Source of the DNA: Anthonomus grandis grandis
Lineage: Eukaryota > Arthropoda > Insecta > Coleoptera > Curculionidae
DNA length: 64,000 nucleotides
Reading direction: 5' to 3'
Assembly (NCBI RefSeq): GCF_022605725.1
Contig: NC_065549.1
Location: 19,807,614 to 19,871,613, forward strand
A program made the position numbers and the translations under genes. This document shows, piece by piece, positions 1 through 10,432 of the stretch. Within the stretch, counting starts at the first letter, position 1, and every line of letters begins with the position of its first letter. The notes below the pieces were generated by a model. The model made no database searches and was not told the origin of the DNA. It saw nothing but the letters and a program-made list of their open reading frames with translations.

Positions 1-699
1 TTTTAATGCAAAGAAAAATAGTAGATTATGTTCTTTTAACTAAACAAAAGTTATAAATTATAAACTTTTTAATTATTAATAATGAAATTGATATGACATG
101 ATATAAATAATAAGTATAACTAAAGAACACCAAGATCATTAATTAAATGCATGGTTGTCATTTTGTACCCAAAATAATGGGCTATGGTACAATGGTGTCT
201 GTGCAAATGATTTTAAATTAAGAGTCCCTTAAATTTTAAGGATGTTTGTTAATAAGAGAATATAAGAGAAAAACATTTAACATAAAAGAAAGTTGGTGCA
301 AATGGCTGTTAGTCACATTAATGATTAAAATAAAAAATATAACTTTTTAGAATTTTACAGTACATGTTACAAACAGATCCATCAGATTTAATCAAAATTA
401 AACCTAAAGTTCTCTGCAAAGAAATAAAAAGCCTGAGCAGGAAAAAATGCTTTCAAGTGCTTCCTAAAAACACTTGTTTCCACAGTGTGAATAGTAGGCA
501 GAAAAATATTAAAAGATGGCTAGCCCAGATAACCAGTGCCATCCCAAGGCCTTGAAAGTGTGTGGAAATACTGGACTGCTGTTAGTTCCATTATAAATAT
601 CTCAGAAGCTTCAAAGCAAACACCCAAGTGTACTCCTGGTAGAATATTTAGTACTGCTGATTTTATTAAGTTTCAGAGATTCCGTGACAGAATAAAATG
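1..699. other. AT-rich sequence, little recognised
   Basis: Frames at 364-700 are low-complexity and show no family signature. The stretch from about 536 may be the decayed 5' part of the reverse transcriptase remnant that follows. Confidence 0.5.
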
Positions 700-1345
700 G
701 CAGAATTTAAGTCTTACTACAGATCCCATTGTTACCACACTACATGATCTTAAGATCATTAAGGACTGGTTCACATCTAACCATCTTTTTCTGAACCTGA
801 GTAAAACTCACATCATTGGGTTTAAATGTGACATAAATGGTCTTCTCTTAATTGACCAGGAATTACGCTTTAAAAATCATATATTATCATTAGGAAGAAA
901 GCTCTCATCAGGATGTTTTGCTGTACAAGGGGTAAGGAAAGAATTGGGTCAACAACTAGCCCGGACAGTTTGCTTCTCATTAATTGAGTGTCACCTTAGG
1001 TATGCTATACCATTCTGGGATGTTGCTAATCAGGGCTTACTAAACTTAGTTTTTGTTCTTCAAAAAAAAGCAGTCTGCTTTAGTGTATATAATATAACAT
1101 AAAGAGAATCATGTAGACCACACTTTGTGACTCAAAGAATTTTAACTCTTACATCCCTTTTCATACTGGAGACATGTTCCCTTATCTTTAAAAACCATGA
1201 TCAACTCTGAGGGCCTATTCCTCAACATGAAACACATCAAATTCACTTTCTTCCTTTACCAACTCCCAAACCTTCTCTGATAAAAAAGTCTCCGATTTAA
1301 GATGGTCGAACAACTTTTTTTCTTAAAAATTTTCACTGTCAATTA
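700..1345 (+). pseudogene. Non-LTR retrotransposon RT remnant (C-terminal part)
   Basis: Translation gives a post-catalytic RT segment: VTTLHDLKIIKDWFTSNHLF, LNLSKTH, then the RYAIPFWD block and VLQKKAVCF. After an in-frame TAA at 1100 it continues as RESCRPHFVTQRILTLTSLF, the usual thumb/C-terminal block of Jockey-like ORF2. No FADD box remains. Stops and missing blocks show it is dead. Clade assignment is by motif only. Confidence 0.72.
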
Positions 1346-2499
1346 AAAAAACTTCTTTTAAATAGAGCTTATTACAGTGTGGATGAATTCTATCAGGGTG
1401 AACTCTAATATTTAAACATTGATTGCTTGTCAGGGCATCATCATAATTATACTAAAAAACCAATTAGACTGCAGTATAGAATATGAATATTTGGGTCTTT
1501 TATACTCTTCCTCCAAATATGGTAATTACACAACACAAAAATCCATATTTAAACTCATTAATACTGAGATTACATATTAAAATCCTACTATTTTTAATTT
1601 ACTAATCATTTATTTTCTCCCAAGCATTCTTTTCAAAGCTCTTTTCAGAAAAAAATAACACAAAGTTGAAAAATATGTGTTTTGTAAAATTAGCTAATGT
1701 TAATTGTTATCTTAGTAAAAAAAAACATCTCAATTTTATATTTTTATCTTTTTATACTTTATGCATCATTTTCATGGCCCAGTGTTGCTATTTGTAATTA
1801 ATAAGGTAATATATTGGTTTGATTTTGAAAATACATAAAAAGCAGGCAAACCTATATGGCAATAGCTGTTGAATGAAACCATGATAGCCCAGCATATAAT
1901 TATTTTACATATATATAATATATTAGATTAATATGTATCAACAATAAAAAATTTGTTGTTTTGTCTAGTTTAAATAGCATATTAAGAACTCATATACTAT
2001 TTGAAGATGATCAGTGTAAACTGGGAGAAAATATGCAATTAAATATTTTCATTCAAGAAAAATAAAACTATCCTTTATATACCAAATATTAGGAATCATC
2101 TAGGTCCTAACACTTTATCTCAGTGCGAAATGTCAATGTGAATAAATCTTTTTCTTTCTTAACACATGTTTTAATTATTTATAACTGTTGAAAATAATAA
2201 ACCTTTTGAACTATATCAATAATTTTAGAAGAATGTATACATGTTTATGTGTCGCCTATACATGCAATAAGTGAAAATAAAATATACTTAGTCAAGTTCA
2301 AAATATGCTATATTATCATAAATACATTGTATTTGTTGATAATGTTTCTTATAACATAAAATAGAAAAATAAATAATAACACTTACTTTAAAAAAGTACA
2401 TAATAGTGGGTTCAACATACTAGTATAAACAATAATAACACAAAATTTAATTTAAAATTTAAGATGAAACAAGTTAAAATTTTTGCAGCTTCCAATCTT
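1346..2499. other. AT-rich sequence, nothing recognised
   Basis: Very AT-rich, with homopolymer runs, no open frame of note and no inverted repeats that I could see. Confidence 0.6.
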
Positions 2500-2775
2500 A
2501 GTTCATTTGAAACCACTCTATAATTATAACAGCAGTTATAATTATAACAGCATAACATCCTCTAGCCAGTTTTTGCCTCAATGCTGATATATGGTCATAA
2601 AACTTCAGTTTATTATCAATTACAATTCCAAGAAATCTGTTAAAATTATTCACTTCCAATTCATTGTTGTGAATCATTAACTGGTCTGAACATACAAACT
2701 TAGCATTTTAGTCTTATCTATATTTAAAGACAACAGATTAGCATCACACCACTGCTTAACCATTAATAGGTTTTA
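2500..2775 (-). pseudogene. LINE RT remnant
   Basis: The minus strand reads VKQWCDANLLSLNIDKTKML, a stop, then NNELEVNNFNRFLGIVIDNK, LKFYDHISAL and RQKLARGCYAV. This is the RT segment from after the catalytic box to the thumb. Same general clade as the 700-1345 piece but opposite strand. Confidence 0.72.
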
Positions 2776-3019
2776 TTTTATTGAAAAAAATTATTGAATA
2801 ATGTTAAAAAAAATTTTCACTACTTAGCATCAAGTTTAGACTAGTTACTATGATTTAATATTTTTGTCATATGTAAAAAAGTAGAAATAGTATTTGTTTT
2901 TTTGTCGGTATTTTTCTTTGTGGGTATAGACCACCATCAACTAATGCACAATTATTTTTTGTGCTTGTGACTTGAGCAAATTTTTTTCTGATAAAACCAA
3001 CAGACATATTGAGCTTCTG

Positions 3020-3900
3020 AATAGTGATATGAATATTAACATATTAAATAAGGAAGATGAAGAGGTTAGTCAATAACTATCCCTTTTAAATTTTTACAGG
3101 TTTTATAATTCCTTAAAGGGGCCTACACCTGTTACATCTACAAGCAGCTCATGTCTTGATCACATTTTTGTAAAAAATAGTTTTAAAACAAATTTAACTA
3201 AGCAAACCTCGTTTATACTGCAAAATGACATAAGTGATCACCATCTTATAATGATCGATTTTTCATCAAAAGTTATAAAAAGAAAAAAAGCAAGTATCCA
3301 GGATTATCTCAACATTAGACCCTGGAAAGTTTGAAGATCTACTTTGAAGGGGAAAGCTGGGGAGAGGTTTTGGAAACAAATAACGCTGAGGCGGCAACAC
3401 AAAATTTTACGAATAAAATTGCATTATTTGTGAAAAAAGCGACTAATCAAAAAACAGTTTACTACACCGAGCAGAAAAAACTTAAACCATGGATTACCAC
3501 AGGCCTTATCTTAGCACTGAGGAAACGTGATAAAATGAAAAAAATACTTTTAAAGAATAACAATTTGGAAAATAAGAGTGTTTATATAAATTATAGAAAC
3601 AATCTAAATAAAATAATTAATAAACAAAAGTTAACTATTACAAAGCCTAAATAAATTCTCATCAACATGATTTCAAAAATATATACCTGATCATTTCAAG
3701 TGCTGTTAATGAAACTCTATACTTTAGTTAGAAACTATCTCTGAGCAATAGTTTCTAACTAAAGGATAGATCACCGAACTCAATGTTTTTAACACCTGTT
3801 TTTGGAAATGAAATTATTGAACATATAAATTCACTCAAAAACAACTGTTCGCCTATAGTGGAATACAAACTGAAATCACAAAAAAAATTCACCTGTATAT
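3020..3900 (+). pseudogene. LINE ORF2 fragment: endonuclease end and EN-RT linker
   Basis: Reads NSDMNINIL (decayed GDxNI endonuclease motif), then SCLDHIFVKN and ISDHHLIMIDF (catalytic SDH of APE-type endonucleases). After a frameshift comes the linker LKPWITTGLILALRKRDKMK in the 3331-3654 frame. At 3785-3890 a separate piece reads FLTPVFGNEIIEHINSLKNN, the start of an RT domain. The 3660-3780 stretch between them contains a perfect hairpin instead of linker. Confidence 0.75.
3722..3764. repeat. Perfect 17-bp inverted repeat, 9-nt loop
   Basis: Arms 3722-3738 and 3748-3764 are exact reverse complements, and the loop is ctctgagca. It sits inside the broken LINE fragment where linker sequence would be expected. 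Confidence 0.9.
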
Positions 3901-4139
3901 GATTAATCCATTAATACATATACGCTCGGAAACTAGTCCCCAAGATGCTGAAGCAAGGAGCAAACTATACAAAGCTAATGAAAATCCCTCCAGCGAGTTT
4001 GACAGGTCACGCGCATCACTCATTGCTCCTCAAAGACACAATTTATATACCGAAGACAATCAACACAGCTGAAGATATAATAAAATTGTTTAGTGAGGCA
4101 ATAGGGACCGGACCGTCTTACTGTTTTCCGAAGACGATG

Positions 4140-5189
4140 TCCCAAATAAAAGCGACGTAACAAATTTGAAACGGGCAGCCCTAAAAATCAATTTCTTAGT
4201 TACCAGTTTAGCCTATAAAGTAGGATCGTTGGAGAAAGAAAATCAAATGATGCTGCAACAAATAGGCAATATAAACGATAATCAAAAAAAGTTTGAAGAA
4301 TTATGTGAGGAACATATACCAACTCCTAAACCCACAAATATTAAGCCACAGTCGACAAAAAAATACAGTACGATATTGAAAATAAATCAGTCAATCGAGC
4401 AAGAGGGAGAAAAATCTGAGAAAAAATGGGTAACTCCTCCTAAAATAAATAAATATGAGACGCTGATAAAATCCAAAGAATCAGATAATTCTAGGGAAGT
4501 AATGCAGGAAGTAAAAAAGAACCTTTCTGAAACCCTTGACGGGAAAGAAAAATTTAAAAATGTAAGGCATTTGAGGAATGGAGGAATAATTATTGAGTGC
4601 CAAGATGTAACTCAACAAAATGCTCTACAAGATGCACTCAAGAACTCCAAGAATCTGCAAACCAAAAAATTGGAAAACACAGATCCTATGTTTTTGATAA
4701 CTGGCATTGAAAAAGGATATGACCCAGAATACTTTGTTGCAGAATGTTGCAGAACTAATAGAAGAAAATCCCGACATAAAAGTTATTTTTGGAAACGATG
4801 TGAACAACAAAATAAAAGTCATCACTAAGAAAGAATGCAGAAATAAGAATAGAGAAAATTGGGTGCTACAAACTAAAGCTGATATCTTTAAATGGTCTAT
4901 AAAAAATGACAACCTAAGTTTTGATTTAACTAAAGCTTTATCATTTGATCATGTTGCTAAGTATTGTAGAGGTAAGCCATGCTGCTCAAAATGTGGAGAA
5001 AAACATGAAAGTCACCAATGCCCAGATAATACTACATTAAACTGCCCTAACTGTAAAAGGTTGAATTTACATGACAGAATCCACTCGGCAGGAGACCGAA
5101 ATTGTCCAGCTTTTTTGCAAAAATTAAACAAAATGCGACAACAAGTAAACTATTCAAGTGACAATCAACATTTTTTGCATCAAAAATAG
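4140..5189 (+). pseudogene. LINE ORF1 (gag-like, CCHC zinc knuckles), frameshifted
   Basis: First frame (from 4166) gives a coiled-coil-like part (YKVGSLEKENQMMLQQIGN) and an RNA-binding segment NVRHLRNGGIIIECQD. Near 4730 the frame shifts to one ending with knuckles KYCRGKPCCSKCGEKHESHQ and LNCPNCKRLNLHDRIHSAGD. These bind element RNA in the family. The frameshift and a missing second start make it non-functional. Confidence 0.8.
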
Positions 5190-5239
5190 GCTCAACTACA
5201 ACTATCCCAGGTAAAACAATAAATATTAAAGGATCAGCC

Positions 5240-5905
5240 AAAATGTTCAATCAATTGGAAATTCTCCGGATAGATTAAACCAGCTAATTGAAGAAAACCC
5301 CGATTGCAAATTCATCTGCATAACAGAACATTGGAAGAGAAGGGATCAGCTTCAAATTTTCCAGATTAAAAACTTTCATTTAGCTTCTTCCTTGTGCCAA
5401 GAGAAGGGATATGGTAGAGTAGCAGTGTATGTGGAAAAAACATGTACTTTCAAGGTTCTAAAAACTATAAACAGGTTGGCAATGGAAGAGCAGTTTGAAT
5501 GTACGTGCGTCGAGTGTATTCTGGCGGGTGAAAAATTTTAAGTGTGTTCAGTATATAGACCTCCAAAAGGAGATCTAAATATATTTAAAAAAAAATAGAA
5601 GAGTTAGTTTTGTGTTTGACAGCCAGTCAAAAGAAGGCATTTATAGCAGGTGACTTTAATATTGAACTTTTAAAACCTAATAGAGATAAACAAGAACTCT
5701 TCTCAATCATGCACTCATTTAATTTCTATCCAACAATTACAGAAAAAACTAGGTTAAATAGTTGCATTGATAATATATTTACCAATATTGATATTGCTTG
5801 TGTTCTAGGCAAGACTTTGCAAACTCATATTTCAGATCATAAAGGGCAAAAAATAATTTTCTTAACCAAAAACCAGTATACATTTTTTCTGAAGCAAACA
5901 AAACT
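5240..5905 (+). pseudogene. LINE ORF2 APE-type endonuclease, broken
   Basis: Translation shows FICITEHWKR (TE.W motif), CSVYRPPKGD, FIAGDFNIELL, LNSCIDNIFTN and ISDHKGQKI, the ordered catalytic blocks of APE endonucleases. Stops (for example after AGEKF) and a frameshift near 5600 interrupt it. In the family this domain nicks the target to prime reverse transcription. Confidence 0.8.
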
Positions 5906-6339
5906 TTTTTTATTCAACAGCTAAAAGAAGAAAACTGGCGTTTTTGGTAAGGAAGATTGTGATGTAAATAGCCAATGGAGAGCTTTTATGAATATATTTG
6001 TACCAATTTTTAATCAAAGTTTTCCAAAGAAATTAATATGTAAGAAAAATAAAAAAGAAGATCTCTATAAATATAATGAGGAAGTTAGGGAAGTGAAGGC
6101 TAGATTAGATACCCATTTTATATTAAAACAACGTTTTCCTATGTCTGCAGATAGATACAAAATTGTAAAAAAAGAGTATGATGATGTGTTGATAAAATGT
6201 AAATATACAAAATATGAAAATAAGATAAAGACATCAGATAATAAAAATAAATGTATGTGAACTACATACAAAGAAGTTTCTGGGAAAGTCATAAATCAAG
6301 AACAGTCTATCACTGGGCAAGCTGATCAAGCTGCCAATG

Positions 6340-7920
6340 ATTACAACAATTTTTTGCTTAAAATAGTACCTAATCTCTTAAAAGATTTAAAACAAACAAC
6401 ATGGCAAACGAATATAGCAGCCAACCCTAGAAGCTTCTTGTTAAAGCCCATAAGCCCAAGGGAACTTTTAAGTATTCTTAAAAAAGTAAAAAATAAATTA
6501 AGCTGTGGAAATGATGATATACCAGCGAGTATAGTCAAGGTTTGCATTCCAACCATATCTGAAGTTTTTTGCCACATTTTGAACAATTCATTAAAGCAAT
6601 GAATTTTCCCAGATCAATAAAAAGCGCACTCATTAAGCCAATCTACAAAAAAAAGGGCGATCCTAATGAATTTGACAACTATAGACCGATTAGCCTACTT
6701 CCAAGTTTTTCAACGTGTTTGAGTTGACAGTTTGGAATCAGCTTCTCAGTTTTCTAAAAGAGTGCAATATTTTATCTGACAATCAACATGGATATTTTGA
6801 GGGTAGATCTACACAAACTGCTATATTTCAGTTCACTTGTGCAGTTTTGAGAAATCTGGAGGAAGGAAAGCTTTCATTGTGAATATTTTTAGACCTTTCT
6901 AAGGCATATGATTGTTTAGATAGAAATTTATGAATAAATAAAGGTGAGAAATAATTCCTTAAAATGGTTCACTTCTTATCTCAATAATAGAGTTCAACAA
7001 GTAGTGGTAGAAAGCAGCAGATCAGAAATTCAGGCTAATGAAATAGGTATACCACAAGGGAGTATTTTGGGGCCTTTTTTGTTCATTGTCTTTATAAATG
7101 ACTTGCCTTTTGAAATTATTAATATTAGTCAAACAGTATGCAATACCCTAACAATATTTGCAGATGACACAAATTTATTAGTGGCGTCTTCGAATATCTC
7201 TGAGCTATGCCTGAATGGAGATCTACTGTTTAAAAAAACCAAAGATTGGTTTAATAAAAATAAGCTTATATTGAATGAACAAGAAACGCATGTTCTAATT
7301 TTTAAAACAAAACAAAACAAGGAAGTAACCCCAAAAGAAGTAAACTTCAACAATATTGAGTTGAAGTGCAGGCATCAACTAAATTTCTGGGTGTACATAT
7401 TAATGAATTCTTAGACTTTTCAGATCACATTGAATATTTACAAATTAAGCTGAATAGAGTTTGTTTTTGTTTCCGTACAGTTTTAAAATATCTAAATGAA
7501 TGGGCTAGAAGAGGCTTGTATTTTGCGAACTTTGAGTCTTCAGCTAGGTATGGCATTATTTTCTGGGCGGCCAACTCTAAGATACAAAGTATATTTGTTA
7601 TTCAAAAAAGGGTAATTAGTATAATGTTTGGGATGCACTACTTGGAATCATGTAGAGGTATTTTTAGATCTAAGAGAATACTAACTGTATATGCATTGTA
7701 TATATTTGAAGCAGTGATGTTTTTATTTAAAAATAGAGATAAGTTTCCTACTTCTGTTGATCATAGGTTTAATACTTGCACATGTAATATTAACTACCCT
7801 ATACATAGGCTTTCATTGTTTAAAAAGAGTCCCTACTATATGTGCATAAAGTTATTTAAAAACTTCCGCATGAAATAAAAACTATAGGAAATCAAAACAG
7901 ATTTAAACAAAAGGTGAAAA
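6340..7920 (+). pseudogene. LINE ORF2 reverse transcriptase, broken
   Basis: Blocks in order: LKPISPRELLSILKKVKNKL, CGNDDIPASIVKVC, YRPISLLPSF, FLDLSKAYDCL, GIPQGSILGPFLFIVFINDL, the catalytic FADD in LTIFADDTNLL, then FLGVHINEFLDFSDHIEYL and RYGIIFWAANSK in a new frame from 7366. At least three frame changes. All motifs of a non-LTR RT remain readable. Confidence 0.85.
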
Positions 7921-8065
7921 ACTGACTACTTACTTTAAAACTGTATAGTCAACGATTACTTAGGTATGTAAAGTTATATATAGTTATCTCAGGGAGACGT
8001 TTGTATTTCTAAATAAGCTTTTTTTTTGTGACGTCATTTCATTTTATTTAAGTTTTCATGTATAA

Positions 8066-8142
8066 TGTGACTTTGTAATATGAAATAAAGAAATATTATT
8101 ATTATTAATAATAATAATTTCTTTATTTCATATTAAGTCACA
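8066..8142. repeat. Near-perfect palindrome of a LINE 3' tail
   Basis: tgtgac, aatatgaaataaagaaat and an ATT run (8066-8103) are followed at once by their reverse complement (to 8142), centred near 8104. One arm is 4 nt longer. It looks like a LINE 3' end joined to a 40-bp inverted copy of the same 3' end. Confidence 0.85.
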
Positions 8143-9540
8143 CTGTCCCTGAATGTTTTAAAACCTCAGTTTTTACTCCCATCTATAAAGCTGGAGAATG
8201 ATCAAATATTACAAATTTTCTTCTAGTTAGTGTGATTACAAATTTTGCCAAAATCTTTGAAAAATGCCTAAGAGAACGACTCTCTAAATTCTTGTCTGAT
8301 AATAACATTTTATCTAAAAACCAATTCGGATTCCGCACAAGTATTAGTACTTCGGACGCTATACTCCTGGTCACAAAAACCATAATGAAACACCTCGAAG
8401 GTAAAAAGTGCCTTGCAACATTTCTTGATCTAGCAAAGGCTTTTGACGCGGTACCTCATGAGAACCTTCTTAATGTCCTAAATATTTATGGTGTCAGAGG
8501 GGTTGTGTTAGAAGTTTTTAAGAATTATCTGGCGGCCGGAAAACAGATGACTAAAATTAATGATATCTTTAGTGATCCCTCAGAGATGCTGATAGGAATA
8601 CCACAGGATACCGTTCTTGGGCCATTACTTTTTTTAGTCTATATAAATTCATTAACAGATATCTTACTTGACAATAGTATGGTGGTTTCTTATGCTTACG
8701 ATACTGTGGCCATTTTTGTGGGTGAAACTTGGAAAGAGGTGCGTGAAAAAACATCTTTAGGTTTAAGATTATTAAAAAATTGGTTAGACTCTTTCAAACT
8801 TACATTAAATGTTGACAAAACCAACTACATAGCTTTCTCCCTAACAAATGCCAGTCATTCTAATTTTAATAGCATCCAGGTAAATGGATTTGAGAATGAA
8901 ATAAGGGATGTACAATTTACTAAATATTCAGGAGTAATCATCCACCAGAACCTTACGTAGAAACAACATGTGTTAAGATTAACTAATAACATTAGAAAAT
9001 TAATTCGGAAATTTTAAATGATTAGGGAAATTCTAAACGAACAACTTTCGATATGTGTTTACAAAGCTCTTGTAGAGTCTTTACTGAGATATGCTATAAT
9101 AGTATGGGGAAGTTCTTAAGAAAATGCATTAAAACCTTTAAAGACAATCCAAAATTACATTCTTAAAATCATTTTTAGAAAGGATAAAGTATTTCCAATA
9201 TACCTACTTTATAGTGAAAAAATACTGGCAATTCGATCTTTATATATGTTAAGTGTTTGTTCTTTTATAGATGAAAACCCTGAAATGTGTACATGTTAGT
9301 CATACTTACTGTACCAGGTTTAATGTTGAAGGAAACTTACAGATTCCCAATAGTACTACCAACCTAAACCTTTTGGTCAATACAATTGGACCTAAGGTCA
9401 TTTCACTACCTAAGTGTAAAAATATACAACATTTTGCCTCTAACAGTAAGGATGATAGGTAACAGAAAAGCTTTTAATAAGAAATGTATCAATTTTATAG
9501 CTCATAATTTCGAAAAGTTTTCAACATTATTCTGAATCGT
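8143..9540 (+). pseudogene. LINE reverse transcriptase remnant (second family)
   Basis: 5'-truncated: begins VPECFKTSVFTPIYKAGE, then FAKIFEKCLRERLSKFLSDN, QFGFRTSIST, TFLDLAKAFDAVPHENLL and GIPQDTVLGPLLFLVYINSL. The catalytic box is mutated to YAYD (one catalytic Asp lost). After the stop at 8958 the thumb continues (VYKALVESLLRYAIIVWGSS) with stops to about 9530. Distinct from the element upstream. Confidence 0.82.
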
Positions 9541-10262
9541 TTTTCTTGATTCAAAGTAATAAAATTTCTTTTTTTTTTATTCAATTATCAAGCTAATTAA
9601 GTTTTGTTATGAGTTTGAGCAAATGGTGCTCAACTATATCTTATTTTAATATTTATCCAATTAGTTTTTATTGTTTAACTCTTAGTATTATAGTTATTAT
9701 GGTACATACAGAAATTAGGTTTTCTAGGTACCTAATATAATTACAATAGTAAACATAAAAATTTTTTGTATAATATAAATATGTATGTAACAATTTAATT
9801 TTGGTAATATATGAGTATGAGTATAATAACGTAATATAATAATGGTATAATGAAGCAGTGGCGTGCTAATCCTGATACTTGAGATTTATAGGGTTTTCCT
9901 TTTTGTGCCAGTATATGCTGTAAAAAATACCCAATATTACAAGTTTGTGTCCTATTAATTCATATTTTTCAAATAACAGTTATTATTCAAATAAAACTTC
10001 AAATAACTGGCTAAATGATGTTTAACAAAGTCTATTGTCGGGAAGCAGAAAAATAAGGATGATATTACCGACATGTATTTCTACTTATTAGTTTTTTCAG
10101 GGCAACAAGGCAAGCAAAAAACCGAAGGAAAAAAAATGGAAAACATACGAAATATCCCGTTTAAATCTTCGTATTTATTTTATACGACACATTTTAACTT
10201 GGTCATTGATTATGCCTGAATAATATGTTTTTAATTTGCTTAAGGATAACTTTTTTCTTCAG
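9541..10262. other. AT-rich, end of intron upstream of the SAP exon
   Basis: No open frame or domain seen. Contains the 36-bp segment 9828-9863 that reappears (35/36) at 11953-11988. The true PIAS start exon could be here or further left, but I could not identify it. Confidence 0.5.
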
Positions 10263-10432
10263 GAAATGCTCTTGAGTTTTCGTGTTTCTGAATTGCAAAT
10301 GCTTTTGGGTTTTGCGGGCAGAAATAAGTCAGGCCGCAAGTCAGAATTACAAGCGAGAGCGTCTGAGTTACTCACAGTAAGATCTCATCCAATTCATCAG
10401 AAAATTCGAGAATTGTTTAAAACTATCCAAAC
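10263..10432 (+). CDS. Su(var)2-10: PIAS exon: SAP domain
   Basis: Starts in frame after a ttcttcag acceptor with Glu-Met and ends before gtaagt, leaving two bases of a Thr codon. The core FRVSELQMLLGFAGRNKSG is near-universal in PIAS SAP domains, which bind AT-rich scaffold DNA. Open reading upstream of 10263 is intronic: it has no ATG and meets stops, so the start codon lies in an earlier exon not recognised here. Confidence 0.95.

Larger units (their letters stand above)
3905..8104 (+). mobile_element. Non-LTR retrotransposon with ORF1 and ORF2, decayed
   Basis: One element in order: 5' leader (about 3905-4140), ORF1 with zinc knuckles (to 5189), ORF2 endonuclease (about 5240-5900), linker (to about 6350), reverse transcriptase (to about 7880), and an AT-rich 3' end with AATAAAG and an ATT tail near 8085-8104. 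Every domain is present but crossed by frameshifts and stops, so it is an old full or near-full-length insertion. The layout fits Jockey-type LINEs. Confidence 0.8.
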
